Assembly: GCA_035458525.1 (NCBI GenBank) | Contig: DATHZQ010000051.1 | Location: 1 to 64,000 of the forward strand | DNA length: 64,000 bases | DNA from: DATHZQ01 sp035458525 | GTDB taxonomy: Bacteria > Actinomycetota > Acidimicrobiia > Spongiisociales > UBA5794 | Reading direction: 5' to 3' | Part shown: positions 17,136 through 26,165 of the stretch, one piece after another | How positions within the stretch are numbered: the first letter of the stretch is position 1 | How the letters are laid out: each line of letters opens with the position of its first letter | Notes under the pieces: model-generated | The model's input: the letters and a program-made list of their open reading frames with translations, nothing else | What the model was told of the DNA's origin: nothing | Database searches by the model: none | Translations under genes and position numbers: made by a program

Positions 17136-18421
17136 ACGTGCTCGTGCTCGGGGCAGCCGTCAGCGGCCGGGCCGCCGCCGGCCTCGCGCTTCGCTTGGGC
17201 GCGACGGTCACCGTCTACGACCGCAACCCCGGAGCGCTTGCAGGGCTCGCTCGCGAGATGGCAACGCACGCCGGCGAGTGGTCGGAGCAGCTGTTGGACG
17301 GCGCCGACCTCGTCGTGACCAGCCCGGGGATTCCGGAGGCGGCGCCCCCGATCCAGGACGCGCTGCGTCGCGGGCTTCCGCTGATCAGCGAGCTCGAGTT
17401 CGCTGCGCAACATGCCCGGTCGCCCTACGTAGCGATCACCGGTACAAACGGAAAGACCACCGTGACCGAGGCGACCGCGGCGATGCTCGAGGCCGGAGGC
17501 ATTCACAGTGTCGCGGCCGGCAACGTCGGCCTGGCGTTCTCCGACGTTGCCGACGAGGCGTTCGGGTGCGTCGCCGTTGAAGCGTCGAGCTTCCAGTTGC
17601 GTTTCATCGACACGTTCCATCCGGTGGCGGCTGCGATCCTCAACGTCGCTCCCGATCACCTCGACTGGCACGGCGGCTTCGCCGAGTACGCCGCTGCCAA
17701 GGGCCGGATCCACGAGAACCAATCCGCAGACGACGTGCTGGCATTTGGTGCCGACGACGCTGCGGCCGCTGCAGTCGCGGCCGGGGCACCTGGCCGGCGA
17801 ATCCCCGTCTCAGGCATCGCCAGGCCGGTGGGGGGTAACGGACCGGCGGGCACCAGACTGCTGATCGGCGATCACGAGTTTCGGCGGCCCGACCTGGACG
17901 CCGTCTGGTTGTTCGACCTCGCGGTGGCGGCCACCCTCGCCGATGCCGTGGGCGCCACTCCTGAGGGAATCGCAAAGGTACTCGAGAGCTTCGAGCCCGG
18001 TCGCCATCGCCGTACGGTCGTCGTGGTCGCAGGCGGTGTGATGTGGGTCAACGATTCGAAAGCAACGAACCCCCACGCTGCCATCTCGTCGGCGGGGGCG
18101 TATGCGTCCGTGATCCTCATCGCCGGTGGCCGAAACAAGGGCCTCGATCTGGCCCCGATGCTCGAAGTCCCGTCGGTGCGTCACGTTGTGGCGCTCGGGG
18201 AAGCAGCGGCCGAACTCGCCGCCGCCGGTGGCGAGCGCGTCACCGTTGTCGCCGACCTCGCCGCCGCCGTTGCGTTGAGCGAGTCGCTTGCCTCTCCCGG
18301 CGATACGGTCCTGCTGGCGCCCGGCTGTGCGAGCTTCGACATGTTCGACTCGTATGCGGAGCGCGGCGACGTGTTCACTGCCCTCGTGAAGGAGCGGGTT
18401 GGGGTGAACCATGGCCCGTAG
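17132..18421 (+). CDS. murD: UDP-N-acetylmuramoylalanine--D-glutamate ligase MurD
   Basis: This 429-residue Mur ligase has a Rossmann-like N-terminal UDP-binding domain (VLVLGAAVSGRAAAGLAL), the ATP loop GTNGKTT, the conserved AVEASSFQL and LNVAPDHLDWHG segments, and C-terminal WVNDSKATNPHA followed by ILIAGGRNKG. It adds D-Glu to UDP-MurNAc-L-Ala. Start ATG overlaps the mraY stop by 4 bp and its 3' end overlaps ftsW by 11 bp. Nothing is unusual apart from a slightly short length. Confidence 0.95.
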   Translation: MNVLVLGAAVSGRAAAGLALRLGATVTVYDRNPGALAGLAREMATHAGEWSEQLLDGADLVVTSPGIPEAAPPIQDALRRGLPLISELEFAAQHARSPYVAITGTNGKTTVTEATAAMLEAGGIHSVAAGNVGLAFSDVADEAFGCVAVEASSFQLRFIDTFHPVAAAILNVAPDHLDWHGGFAEYAAAKGRIHENQSADDVLAFGADDAAAAAVAAGAPGRRIPVSGIARPVGGNGPAGTRLLIGDHEFRRPDLDAVWLFDLAVAATLADAVGATPEGIAKVLESFEPGRHRRTVVVVAGGVMWVNDSKATNPHAAISSAGAYASVILIAGGRNKGLDLAPMLEVPSVRHVVALGEAAAELAAAGGERVTVVADLAAAVALSESLASPGDTVLLAPGCASFDMFDSYAERGDVFTALVKERVGVNHGP

Positions 18422-19601
18422 CGCGGCGCCGTCGCAAACCCGTCAGCAGCAGCCTTCGCCTGGCAACCGTGCCAAGCAGAGGGCCAGGCGCGCTCCGGAA
18501 CGGCGCGCCGTACTGTTGTTGCTGCCCGTGGCCATCCTGTTGATCGTCGGATTGGGGGCAGTCCTTTCTGCGTCGTCCGTCGTTGCGATCCGGGAAGGGC
18601 TCGACCAGTACGCCATCTTTCGCAAGCAGCTGTTGTTCGTGGGCGCCGGCATCGTTGCCCTGATCGTCACCGCGAAGATTCCGTATCGCTGGTACGCCAA
18701 GATGGCCCCGTTCCTCCTCGTCGTGGCCATCGCCGGGCTCGTTGCGACGATGTTCATCGGCAGCGTCCGTGGAGGCTCGCGCCGATGGATCGAGCTGGGT
18801 CCGATCACCATTCAGGCGTCGGAGTTCGCCAAGTTCGCGGTCGTCGTCTACCTGGCACAGGCGTTCTCCCGCAAGGAGCGCTACCTGAGCGAGATCTCAC
18901 ACATCTTCTGGCCGGTCGCCGTCTCGGTCGGGGTGGTGTCGGTCCTGCTGCTGCAACAGCCCGACCTCGGGACCACGCTGCTTGTCGCCGGGGCGGCCTT
19001 CGCCGTGATGCTCGGCAGCGCCGCGCCGCTGCGGCACATCGGCTTGCTTGGCGGCATCGGCGCCCTGAGCGCGATCGGACTTGCGCTCGCGGAGCCGTAC
19101 CGACGCGACCGCGTCCTGTCATTCCTCAGCCCGAACCCCGACAGGTTGGACGAGGGTTTCCAGGCGTTCCAGAGTCTCGTTGCGCTCGGGACCGGCGGCC
19201 TGTTCGGCGTCGGACTCGGGGCGAGCCGGGCCCGCTGGTCGTTTCTCCCCAACGCACACACCGACTTCATCTTCGCCATCATCGGCGAAGAGACCGGGCT
19301 CGCCGGGTCCCTCACGGTGCTGGCGCTGTTCGTGGTCTTCGCGGTGGTCGGCACGATCGTTGCCATTCGGGCGTCGGATCAGTTCGGGCGGCTGCTCGCC
19401 ATGGGCATCGTCACCTGGATCTCGCTGCAAGCGATCGTCAACATCGGCGGCGTCGTGAAAGCATTGCCGATCACGGGCGTGCCGTTGCCGTTCGTTTCCG
19501 CGGGCGGCAGTGCAATGATCGTCAACCTCGCCGTGATCGGTGTGCTGGTGAACATCGCCCGCAATGGGCTGGGACCCCGCCAGAAAGGGCGCCGATCATG
19601 A
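18411..19601 (+). CDS. ftsW: Peptidoglycan glycosyltransferase FtsW
   Basis: This is a 396-residue SEDS-family polymerase. The N-terminal 33 residues are cytoplasmic, basic and Gln/Arg-rich. About ten membrane helices follow. SEDS landmarks are WIELGPITIQASEFAKFAVV, LLLQQPDLGTT, the large extracytoplasmic loop with GASRARWSFLPNAHTDFIFAIIGEE, and the terminal motif ITGVPLPFVSAGGSAM. FtsW polymerises lipid II at the septum together with FtsI. It overlaps murD by 11 bp and murG by 4 bp. Confidence 0.95.
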   Translation: MARSAAPSQTRQQQPSPGNRAKQRARRAPERRAVLLLLPVAILLIVGLGAVLSASSVVAIREGLDQYAIFRKQLLFVGAGIVALIVTAKIPYRWYAKMAPFLLVVAIAGLVATMFIGSVRGGSRRWIELGPITIQASEFAKFAVVVYLAQAFSRKERYLSEISHIFWPVAVSVGVVSVLLLQQPDLGTTLLVAGAAFAVMLGSAAPLRHIGLLGGIGALSAIGLALAEPYRRDRVLSFLSPNPDRLDEGFQAFQSLVALGTGGLFGVGLGASRARWSFLPNAHTDFIFAIIGEETGLAGSLTVLALFVVFAVVGTIVAIRASDQFGRLLAMGIVTWISLQAIVNIGGVVKALPITGVPLPFVSAGGSAMIVNLAVIGVLVNIARNGLGPRQKGRRS

Positions 19602-20674
19602 CGTATGCCTTCGCCGCAGCGGGCACAGGCGGCCACGTCTATCCAGCCCTGGCGATCGCCGACGAACTCGTCGCCTGCGGTGTTGATCGCAAAGAGATCG
19701 TCTTCTTCGGCGGCGATCGCATGGAAGCGACGACGGTGCCTGCCGCCGGATACCGATTCGTCGGAGTCGAGATTCGCGGGCTGCAACGCTCGCTCACCCT
19801 CGACAACGTGAAGCTCCCCGCACTGGTGCTCCGTGCCCGACGCGCCATCGCGGCTGAACTCGAGCGAACCGGCACCCGGGTCGTGACGGCGTTCGGTGGG
19901 TATGTGTCCGGTCCGGCGGCGCTCGCGGCTCGGCGGGTTGGGGCAACGCTCTTCCTCCACGAGCAGAACGCGGTGCCGGGTCTCGCCAACAAACTCATAG
20001 GTCGCTGGGCCGAGAAGTGCTTCGTTGCCTTCCCCGCGGCGGCGTCTGAGTTGCCGCGAGCCGACGTCGTGGGCAATCCCGTCCGCAGGGTCTTCACCAC
20101 CTTCGATCGCCACGCACTGCGGGTTGAGGCGCGCAAACGATACGACCTGTCCGCCGACCTCACGGTGCTCGGCGTGCTGGGCGGCAGCTTGGGCGCACGG
20201 GTGCTGAACGAGACGACGCAGCGAATAGCCGACGGTGTCGATCCGTCGCGCGTCGGGATCGTTCACCTGACCGGTGCCAACCACTACGACGCCGTGCGTG
20301 CCGTTGCCGAGGCTTCGGGGATTCGCTGGAGAACGGTACCGTTCGAGCGAGAGATGGAGCACTTCTACGCCGCCTCAGATCTCGTTTTGGGGCGAGCAGG
20401 CGCTCTCACGATCAGCGAACTCGCAGCCACCAGCACTCCGAGCGTCGTCGTGCCGCTGGCGGCAGTGGCGCAAGAGGGCAACGCCAGGTTCCTGGCGGAT
20501 GCCGGGGCCGCAGTGATCGTGCCCGAAGTCGAGATCGATCGAGTTCCCACGGAGGTCGAGCAATTGCTGGTGGACGAGGCGCGACGCGACGCCATGGCAC
20601 AGCGGGCCGGCGCCCAGGCTCGCGTCGACGCAGCGGCTGCAGTCGCATCCGCATTGATGGAGGCTGCAGGATGA
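19598..20674 (+). CDS. murG: UDP-GlcNAc--undecaprenyl-pyrophosphoryl-MurNAc-pentapeptide GlcNAc transferase MurG
   Basis: This 358-residue GT-B glycosyltransferase converts lipid I to lipid II at the inner face of the membrane. It has the N-terminal glycine-rich loop GTGGHVYPALA, GGYVSGPAALAAR, HEQNAVPGLANK, the second-domain loop LGGSLGARVLNE and the UDP-GlcNAc-binding segment SDLVLGRAGALTISELAA. The ATG is inside the ftsW stop (ATGA). The motif set is complete. Confidence 0.95.
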   Translation: MTYAFAAAGTGGHVYPALAIADELVACGVDRKEIVFFGGDRMEATTVPAAGYRFVGVEIRGLQRSLTLDNVKLPALVLRARRAIAAELERTGTRVVTAFGGYVSGPAALAARRVGATLFLHEQNAVPGLANKLIGRWAEKCFVAFPAAASELPRADVVGNPVRRVFTTFDRHALRVEARKRYDLSADLTVLGVLGGSLGARVLNETTQRIADGVDPSRVGIVHLTGANHYDAVRAVAEASGIRWRTVPFEREMEHFYAASDLVLGRAGALTISELAATSTPSVVVPLAAVAQEGNARFLADAGAAVIVPEVEIDRVPTEVEQLLVDEARRDAMAQRAGAQARVDAAAAVASALMEAAG

Positions 20675-22056
20675 GCGCACCACACACCCCGACCCTTCCC
20701 CGGATCGGCCGCATCCACATCGTTGGAGCCGGAGGCGCAGGGATGAGTGCGCTCGCCAAGATTCTCGCCGGACTCGGCTACTCGGTCTCCGGATCCGATC
20801 TGAAGCCCGGTCGGCAGCTCGATGCGCTGGGCGATCTGGGGATCGAGACCTGGGTCGGGCACCAACCGAAGAGAGTTGCCGGCGCCGACCTCGTCGTGAC
20901 CTCGTCTGCCGTGCCCGCCTCCGATCCTGAGGTCGTCGAAGCCCGCACGCGGAGGATCCCCGTGTGGGAACGTCCGGCCCTCCTGGATGCTCTGACGAGG
21001 AGACGCCCGGCACTCGGTTTTGCGGGAACCCACGGGAAGACGACGACGACGGCCATGGCCGTCACCGCGCTGCGTCACATCGGAGTGGATCCCACCTTCA
21101 TCGTCGGCGGGGAGCTGGCCGCGCTCAACACCGGTGCCCACCTGGGCACGTCGGACGTCTTTGTGCTCGAAGCCGACGAAGCGTTCGGAACGTTCCGCCA
21201 TCTGCATCTCTCCGGACTGCTCGTCACCAATATCGAGGCAGACCATCTGGACTACTACGGCACCGTGGCGGCTCTCGAAGAGGCGTTCGCCCTCGTTGCC
21301 AACCGCGTAGACGGACCCGCGCTCGCCTGCATCGATGATCCGGGCGTACGCCGGCTCGATCAGCGAACCAGCATCGTGGGTTACGGACTGGCTGCAGACG
21401 CAATGTGGCGTGTCCGAGATGTCGAGCACGGAGCGGGCGCCGTGAAGTTCCGGCTCACCGGCCCGGGAGGCATCGACCAGCCGGTGCGCGTCCCCGTACC
21501 TGGCGTCCATTCCGCCAGAAACGCGGCCGGGGTGATCGCACTTCTCACGTCGGCGGGCTACGACCCGGCCGGGCTGGCTGACGGGCTCGAGGATTTTCGT
21601 GGCGTTCGCCGCCGCTTCGAGGTTCGAGGGCGGGTCAGCGGCGTGACGGTCGTCGACGACTACGCACACCACCCGACCGAGATCGCCGCCACCATTGCTG
21701 CGGGACGACTCGGGGGCTGGGAGCGCGTCTGGGCGGTGTTCCAGCCACATCGCTACACACGCACCGCCAACCTGGCTCCGGATTTCGGTGCACCGCTCGC
21801 CGGCGCCGACGAGGTGATCGTGACGGACGTCTACTCGGCGGGGGAAGCGCCGATGCCCGGCGTCTCGGGAAAGCTGGTGGCCGAAGCAGCAGCAGCCGCA
21901 GGCGGCAACGTTCAGTACATCCCCAACCTGGAGGATGTGCCCGACCACCTTCTCAACGGAGTTCGGCCGGGCGATGTCGTGCTGCTCCTTGGCGCCGGCG
22001 ACATCACCGGCCTTGCGGAACCACTGCTGGCGAAGCTGCAGAGGTACGTGCCGTGA
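20671..22056 (+). CDS. murC: UDP-N-acetylmuramate--L-alanine ligase MurC
   Basis: This 461-residue Mur ligase starts with the nucleotide-binding motif IHIVGAGGAGMSALAKIL. The ATP loop is GTHGKTTT, characteristic of MurC, followed by LEADEAFGTF, LVTNIEADHLDYYG, and the C-terminal VVDDYAHHPTEI and FQPHRYTRT motifs. It adds the first L-Ala to UDP-MurNAc. It overlaps murG and murB by 4 bp each. In this cluster murC and murB follow murG and no ddl gene is present. Confidence 0.96.
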   Translation: MSAPHTPTLPRIGRIHIVGAGGAGMSALAKILAGLGYSVSGSDLKPGRQLDALGDLGIETWVGHQPKRVAGADLVVTSSAVPASDPEVVEARTRRIPVWERPALLDALTRRRPALGFAGTHGKTTTTAMAVTALRHIGVDPTFIVGGELAALNTGAHLGTSDVFVLEADEAFGTFRHLHLSGLLVTNIEADHLDYYGTVAALEEAFALVANRVDGPALACIDDPGVRRLDQRTSIVGYGLAADAMWRVRDVEHGAGAVKFRLTGPGGIDQPVRVPVPGVHSARNAAGVIALLTSAGYDPAGLADGLEDFRGVRRRFEVRGRVSGVTVVDDYAHHPTEIAATIAAGRLGGWERVWAVFQPHRYTRTANLAPDFGAPLAGADEVIVTDVYSAGEAPMPGVSGKLVAEAAAAAGGNVQYIPNLEDVPDHLLNGVRPGDVVLLLGAGDITGLAEPLLAKLQRYVP

Positions 22057-22967
22057 CGGTTGCGGACCTCGTCGAAACCGGCCTCATGCGGCGGGACGTG
22101 TCATTGGGCCCCATGACCACCTACCGATTCGGCGGCCCCGCGGCGTGGTTCGCCGAGCCGGGGACCCAAGCGGCGTTCTTCGACGTGGTCGCCGCGGCAC
22201 GCGAGCTGCACCTGCCAATCGTGATGCTGGGCCGCGGTAGCAACGTTGTGATCAGCGATCAGGGGCTCGAGGCCGTCGTGGTCCGGCTCGCCGGCTCGTT
22301 CCTAACCGTCCACGTGGAGAACGACGGCACGGTGATCGCCGGTGCTGCGACACCGCTGGCGCGCGTTGCCAGGGCAAGCGTGGAAGCCAACAGAGGTGGA
22401 CTCGAGTTCCTCATCGGTATTCCTGGTTCGGTGGGCGGCGCCGTGCGAATGAACGCCGGGTGCTTGGGGAGCGAAACCGCGGACTGGTTGATCGACTGCA
22501 CCATCGCCGACCTGCACACACAGATGGTGCGAACCGCGACTCCGGTCGATCTTGCGATGGGATATCGAAGCAGCCTCGTGCGCGATCGTGACGCCGTGCT
22601 GTCTGCGCGATTCCACACGGAAGCCCAACCCGCCTCAGCCGGCAAAGCACGCATCCGAGAGGTCACTCAGTGGCGGAGACAGAGCCAGCCCGGGGGCACG
22701 CTCAACGCCGGCAGCGTGTTCAAGAACCCGCCCGATGATGCGGCCGGACGCGTCATCGATCACCTCGGCTTGAAGGGATTGAGCGTTGGCGGGGTGCGCG
22801 TGTCGCCGCGCCACGCCAACTTCTTCGAGGCCGGTGACGGTGCGACGGCGCACGACGTCTACTCGCTGGTGCACGAAGTACGGCGCAGAGTGATCGCGGC
22901 CACCGGAATCGATCTCGAGCCGGAGATCAAGTTCCTGGGCCGCTTCGAAGTAGGGGGCGGCGAATGA
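22053..22967 (+). CDS. murB: UDP-N-acetylenolpyruvoylglucosamine reductase MurB
   Basis: This 304-residue FAD enzyme reduces UDP-GlcNAc-enolpyruvate to UDP-MurNAc. FAD-binding motifs LGRGSNVVISD and GIPGSVGGAVRMNAG are present. The catalytic Ser lies in NAGSVFKNP and an Arg in the YRSSLV segment. Its length and the absence of the extra type-I insertion suggest a type II-like MurB. It starts at GTG inside the murC stop and overlaps ftsQ by 4 bp. Confidence 0.95.
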   Translation: MTVADLVETGLMRRDVSLGPMTTYRFGGPAAWFAEPGTQAAFFDVVAAARELHLPIVMLGRGSNVVISDQGLEAVVVRLAGSFLTVHVENDGTVIAGAATPLARVARASVEANRGGLEFLIGIPGSVGGAVRMNAGCLGSETADWLIDCTIADLHTQMVRTATPVDLAMGYRSSLVRDRDAVLSARFHTEAQPASAGKARIREVTQWRRQSQPGGTLNAGSVFKNPPDDAAGRVIDHLGLKGLSVGGVRVSPRHANFFEAGDGATAHDVYSLVHEVRRRVIAATGIDLEPEIKFLGRFEVGGGE

Positions 22968-23764
22968 GCGTGTCCGTCGATCCCCGCCTGGCGGCCAGGC
23001 GTCAGCAGGTACAGGAGTCGTGGGCGCGGCGCCGGCTTCGTTGGATCGTCGGGCTGGTCGGGGTCGTGATCGTTGTCGGCGTTGCCGTCGCGTTGCTGCA
23101 ATCGCCGTGGCTGGCCGTGCGCACGATCAATGTGTCCGGCGCGAGCAACGCCGACGTCGCACCGGTCCTGGCCGCACACGACGTCGTCGCCGGCGTGCCA
23201 ACGATCTCGGTGCGATCGGGAGAGATCGAGACATCGCTTCGCACCGATCCTTGGGTGGCGCAGGCCGACGTCTCCGTCACGTGGCCCGGAACGGTGGAGA
23301 TCACGGTGTTGGAGCGGACCGCGGCAGCATGGGTCCAAGGCCCGGCCGGATGGTGGTTGGTGTCGGCAGACGGCGTCGTGCTCACCGACGGCACGCCCGG
23401 TGCGGGCGAGCCGGTCGTATACGCAGGCCTCGGCGGGCTCTCGGCGGGGATGCGCATCGAGCGGCCTGACATCGTCGGTGCGTTCGAGTTCCTTGCGCTG
23501 CTGCCACCCGACCTGGCGGTGGGGGCGACGGCTGAAGTCACACTCGAGGGGATCGAAGTGTTGGTTCAGGGTCACCAGGTTCTGGCGGGGAACTATCGCG
23601 ACATACCGGCCAAGGTCGCGACCGCCGTCGCCATGCTCGAACGCGGGGTCGAGGAGGGCTGGACGGTCAACGTCATCTCTCCGGAGCGGCCCGGCACCCT
23701 GAACCCTCAACCAGTAGTTGAGGGTACGGGAGAAGATGTTTCATCTTCTGACGATTCAGGGTAA
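22964..23764 (+). CDS. ftsQ: Cell division protein FtsQ/DivIB
   Basis: This 266-residue bitopic protein has a basic cytoplasmic tail (about 25 residues, RLAARRQQVQESWARRRLR), one membrane helix (about 28-47) and a POTRA domain beginning at WLAVRTINVSGASNADV with the usual LRTDPWVAQADVSVTWPGTV. An FtsQ beta domain follows. The last 25 residues or so are acidic and disordered, and their DNA forms the nested hairpins described separately. FtsQ recruits FtsL/FtsB to the septum. It is 33 bp upstream of ftsZ. Confidence 0.93.
   Translation: MSVSVDPRLAARRQQVQESWARRRLRWIVGLVGVVIVVGVAVALLQSPWLAVRTINVSGASNADVAPVLAAHDVVAGVPTISVRSGEIETSLRTDPWVAQADVSVTWPGTVEITVLERTAAAWVQGPAGWWLVSADGVVLTDGTPGAGEPVVYAGLGGLSAGMRIERPDIVGAFEFLALLPPDLAVGATAEVTLEGIEVLVQGHQVLAGNYRDIPAKVATAVAMLERGVEEGWTVNVISPERPGTLNPQPVVEGTGEDVSSSDDSG
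23696..23762 (+). ncRNA. Candidate structured RNA element (three-way junction) at the ftsQ-ftsZ boundary
   Basis: Three perfect helices nest inside 67 nt. P1 is ACCCTGAA (23696-23703) with TTCAGGGT (23755-23762). P2 is CCCTCAAC (23704-23711) with GTTGAGGG (23717-23724), loop of 5. P3 is AGAAGATG (23731-23738) with CATCTTCT (23742-23749), loop of 3. The junction strands are 0, 6 and 5 nt. P1 closes on the first base of the ftsQ stop codon, and ftsZ starts 35 nt later. It lacks a following T run, so it is not a classic terminator. It could be a processing site, a translational control element, or an operator dyad centred on P2. Confidence 0.6.
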
Positions 23765-23797
23765 TGTGCAGGTCGAGCCTCACGGAGTTGGAGCAAC

Positions 23798-24868
23798 GTG
23801 ACGGATACCCGCACACCTCATAACTATCTCGCTGTCATCAAAGTCGTTGGCGTCGGTGGCGGCGGCGTCAACGCCGTCAACCGCATGGTCGATGCCGGCG
23901 TCGGCGGCGTCGAGTTCATCGCCGTCAACACTGATGCCCAGGTCTTGCTGATGTCGGATGCCGACGTGAAGCTGGACATCGGTCGCGAATCGACTCGAGG
24001 TCTCGGCGCCGGAGCTAACCCTGAGGTTGGGCGTGAGGCTGCAGAGGCACACCGGGACGAACTCGAAGACGTGCTCAAGGGTGCGGACATGGTCTTCATC
24101 ACCGCGGGCGAAGGCGGCGGCACCGGCACCGGTGGCGCCCCGGTCGTCGCCGAGATCGCTCGCTCGCTGGGTGCGTTGACCGTCGGCGTCGTGACGCGAC
24201 CCTTCGGATTCGAAGGCCGGCGCCGCTCCGTGCAGGCCGAGCAAGGGATCCAATCCCTGAAGCAAGCGGTCGACACCCTGATCATCATTCCGAATGAGCG
24301 TTTGCTCGAGATCGCCGACGAGAACACGGCGGTCGTCGAGGCGTTCCGGCTGGCCGACGAGGTCCTCACCAGCGGCGTGCGCGGGATCACCGATCTGATC
24401 ACCACGCCGGGGCTGATCAACGTCGACTTCGCCGATGTGAAGGCGGTCATGACCGATGCTGGTTCTGCCGTGATGGGCATCGGTGCCTCGTCGGGCGACA
24501 GCCGCGCACAGCAAGCGGCCAGCAAGGCCATCTCCAGCCCGCTGCTCGAAACCTCGATGGAGGGTGCCCGGGGAGTGCTGCTGTCGGTGGCGGGTCCGCC
24601 CGACATGACGCTGCATGAAGTGTCGACTGCGGCGTCGATGATCGCCGATCACTCGGACGCTGACGCCAACATCATCTTCGGTGCGGTGATCGATGACACG
24701 CTTGGAGACGAGATGCGTGTCACCGTGATCGCAGCCGGGTTCGACCGCGACCGCCGCAACGGTCGGTCGTCGTCCGGGACCTTCACGCCGTCGACGCGCA
24801 CCGACGCCGGGACTACGGCGACGTCAGAGGGTGACGATCTCGAGATTCCGGGCTTCGTCCAGGGATGA
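23798..24868 (+). CDS. ftsZ: Cell division protein FtsZ
   Basis: This 356-residue tubulin homologue forms the Z-ring. The N-terminal GTPase domain begins at IKVVGVGGGGVNAVNRM. The tubulin signature GGGTGTG occurs near residue 107, and the T7-loop region reads LINVDFADVKAVM. A short variable linker of about 35 residues leads to the conserved tail DDLEIPGFVQG, the docking peptide for SepF and other partners. It starts at GTG 23798 with a GGAG-type site. FtsA is absent from the cluster and SepF is encoded downstream, as usual in actinobacteria. The stop overlaps pgeF by 4 bp. Confidence 0.97.
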   Translation: MTDTRTPHNYLAVIKVVGVGGGGVNAVNRMVDAGVGGVEFIAVNTDAQVLLMSDADVKLDIGRESTRGLGAGANPEVGREAAEAHRDELEDVLKGADMVFITAGEGGGTGTGGAPVVAEIARSLGALTVGVVTRPFGFEGRRRSVQAEQGIQSLKQAVDTLIIIPNERLLEIADENTAVVEAFRLADEVLTSGVRGITDLITTPGLINVDFADVKAVMTDAGSAVMGIGASSGDSRAQQAASKAISSPLLETSMEGARGVLLSVAGPPDMTLHEVSTAASMIADHSDADANIIFGAVIDDTLGDEMRVTVIAAGFDRDRRNGRSSSGTFTPSTRTDAGTTATSEGDDLEIPGFVQG

Positions 24869-25491
24869 TCCTCGTCCCCGGCTTCACCGGGGTGGCCTTC
24901 GGAACCGCTGCCGAGGGCGACGCTCGAACCGATGAGGCGGCCCGCATCCACTTTGCGTCTGCAGGCGCCCCGACTTCATGGGCGTACGTTTCGCAGGTGC
25001 ACGGCGCAGGCGTCGCGTGGGCGAATCGTCCCGGACACCTCGGCGACGGGGACGCCATCGTCACCGACCAACCGGGTCTCGCCATCACCGTGGCGACCGC
25101 GGACTGCGTGCCGATCGCCATCCACGGTTCCGGGTTCGTTGCAGTGGTGCATGCCGGCTGGCGCGGCCTGACCACCGGCGTCATCCCGGCGGTCTTGCGC
25201 GCCATCGAGCGTCGCGGCTACGAGCCACGCCGGGCAGCCGTGGGGCCCGCGATCGGTGCGTGCTGCTACGAGGTCGGGCCGGACGTGCTCACCCACTTCC
25301 CGGATCACACCGGCACGACGAGCTGGGGATCGGAGAGCGTCGATCTCGTCGGTGCGGTTGTGTCCCAACTCGAGGGGCTCGATCCGTGGGTGAGTGATCG
25401 CTGCACCATGACCGACGAAGCATTCTTCAGCTACCGGCGAGACCACACGAAGCAGCGGCAGGTGGCAGTGGCATGGTTGCCGAGCAGCTAG
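24865..25491 (+). CDS. pgeF: Purine nucleoside phosphorylase / peptidoglycan editing factor PgeF (laccase domain, YfiH family)
   Basis: This 208-residue multicopper-oxidase-like (DUF152) protein has the zinc/copper ligands of the family: His in SQVHGAGV, Cys in TADCVPIAI and His in HAGWRG, with AVGPAIGACCYEVG and a conserved Phe-Ser-Tyr-Arg-Arg block (FFSYRRD) near the end. Family members show purine nucleoside phosphorylase/adenosine deaminase activity and, in E. coli, correct mis-incorporated residues in peptidoglycan precursors. Which role applies here is not visible. It overlaps ftsZ by 4 bp and yggS by 19 bp. Confidence 0.92.
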   Translation: MILVPGFTGVAFGTAAEGDARTDEAARIHFASAGAPTSWAYVSQVHGAGVAWANRPGHLGDGDAIVTDQPGLAITVATADCVPIAIHGSGFVAVVHAGWRGLTTGVIPAVLRAIERRGYEPRRAAVGPAIGACCYEVGPDVLTHFPDHTGTTSWGSESVDLVGAVVSQLEGLDPWVSDRCTMTDEAFFSYRRDHTKQRQVAVAWLPSS

Positions 25492-26165
25492 CCGCGGTTC
25501 GGGCGCGCATGGACACCGCCATCCGTCGGGCGGGCCGCCAGCCGGAGGAGGTGCTGCTCGTTGCGGTTTCGAAGGGTCATAGCGTCGAGTCGATCGCTGC
25601 GGCGTACGCAGCCGGTCACCGAGACTTTGGGGAGAACCGCGCAGACGAGATGATGACCAAGGTGCCTCGGCTTCCCGATGACATTCGATGGCACTTCGTC
25701 GGAGCCCTGCAGAGCAGGAAGGCAAGGCTGGTTCGCCCGCGGACGTGGCTGCTCCACTCGCTGGATCGACCGTCGCTCCTCCGAGCATGGGTCCGTGATG
25801 GTCTGCCCGTGCCGCCGGCGCTCGTACAAGTCAATATCGCCAGGGAGCCTCAGAAGCACGGCGTGGATCCCGATGAGGTGGCAACCCTGGTCGAGTCTGC
25901 ACGGGATGCCGGCATCGAGTGCCGTGGCCTCATGATTCTCCCGCCGGCGCCGACCGACCCAGAGGACAGCCGGCCGTGGTTCCGCGAGCTCGTTGCCCTT
26001 CAGAAGCGATTGCGGCCGGCCTTCCCCGAGCTCGCGGAGCTCTCCATGGGGATGACAGACGATTTCGAGGTCGCCATCTCGGAGGGTGCCTCGGTGATAC
26101 GCGTGGGACGGGCTATCTTTGGTCCCCGTAACCCGGGCTATCCGAGCGGAGCACGAGGAATCTGA
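25473..26165 (+). CDS. yggS: YggS/PROSC-family PLP-binding protein
   Basis: This 230-residue single-domain TIM-barrel PLP carrier has the Schiff-base Lys in VAVSKGHSVESI, followed by FGENRADEMM, WHFVGALQSRKAR, VQVNIAREPQKHG, LSMGMTDDFEVAISEGA and a terminal RVGRAIFG. YggS proteins maintain vitamin B6 and amino-acid homeostasis and have no enzymatic activity of their own. The gene sits between pgeF and sepF, the conserved actinobacterial and firmicute arrangement. Confidence 0.94.
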   Translation: MVAEQLAAVRARMDTAIRRAGRQPEEVLLVAVSKGHSVESIAAAYAAGHRDFGENRADEMMTKVPRLPDDIRWHFVGALQSRKARLVRPRTWLLHSLDRPSLLRAWVRDGLPVPPALVQVNIAREPQKHGVDPDEVATLVESARDAGIECRGLMILPPAPTDPEDSRPWFRELVALQKRLRPAFPELAELSMGMTDDFEVAISEGASVIRVGRAIFGPRNPGYPSGARGI

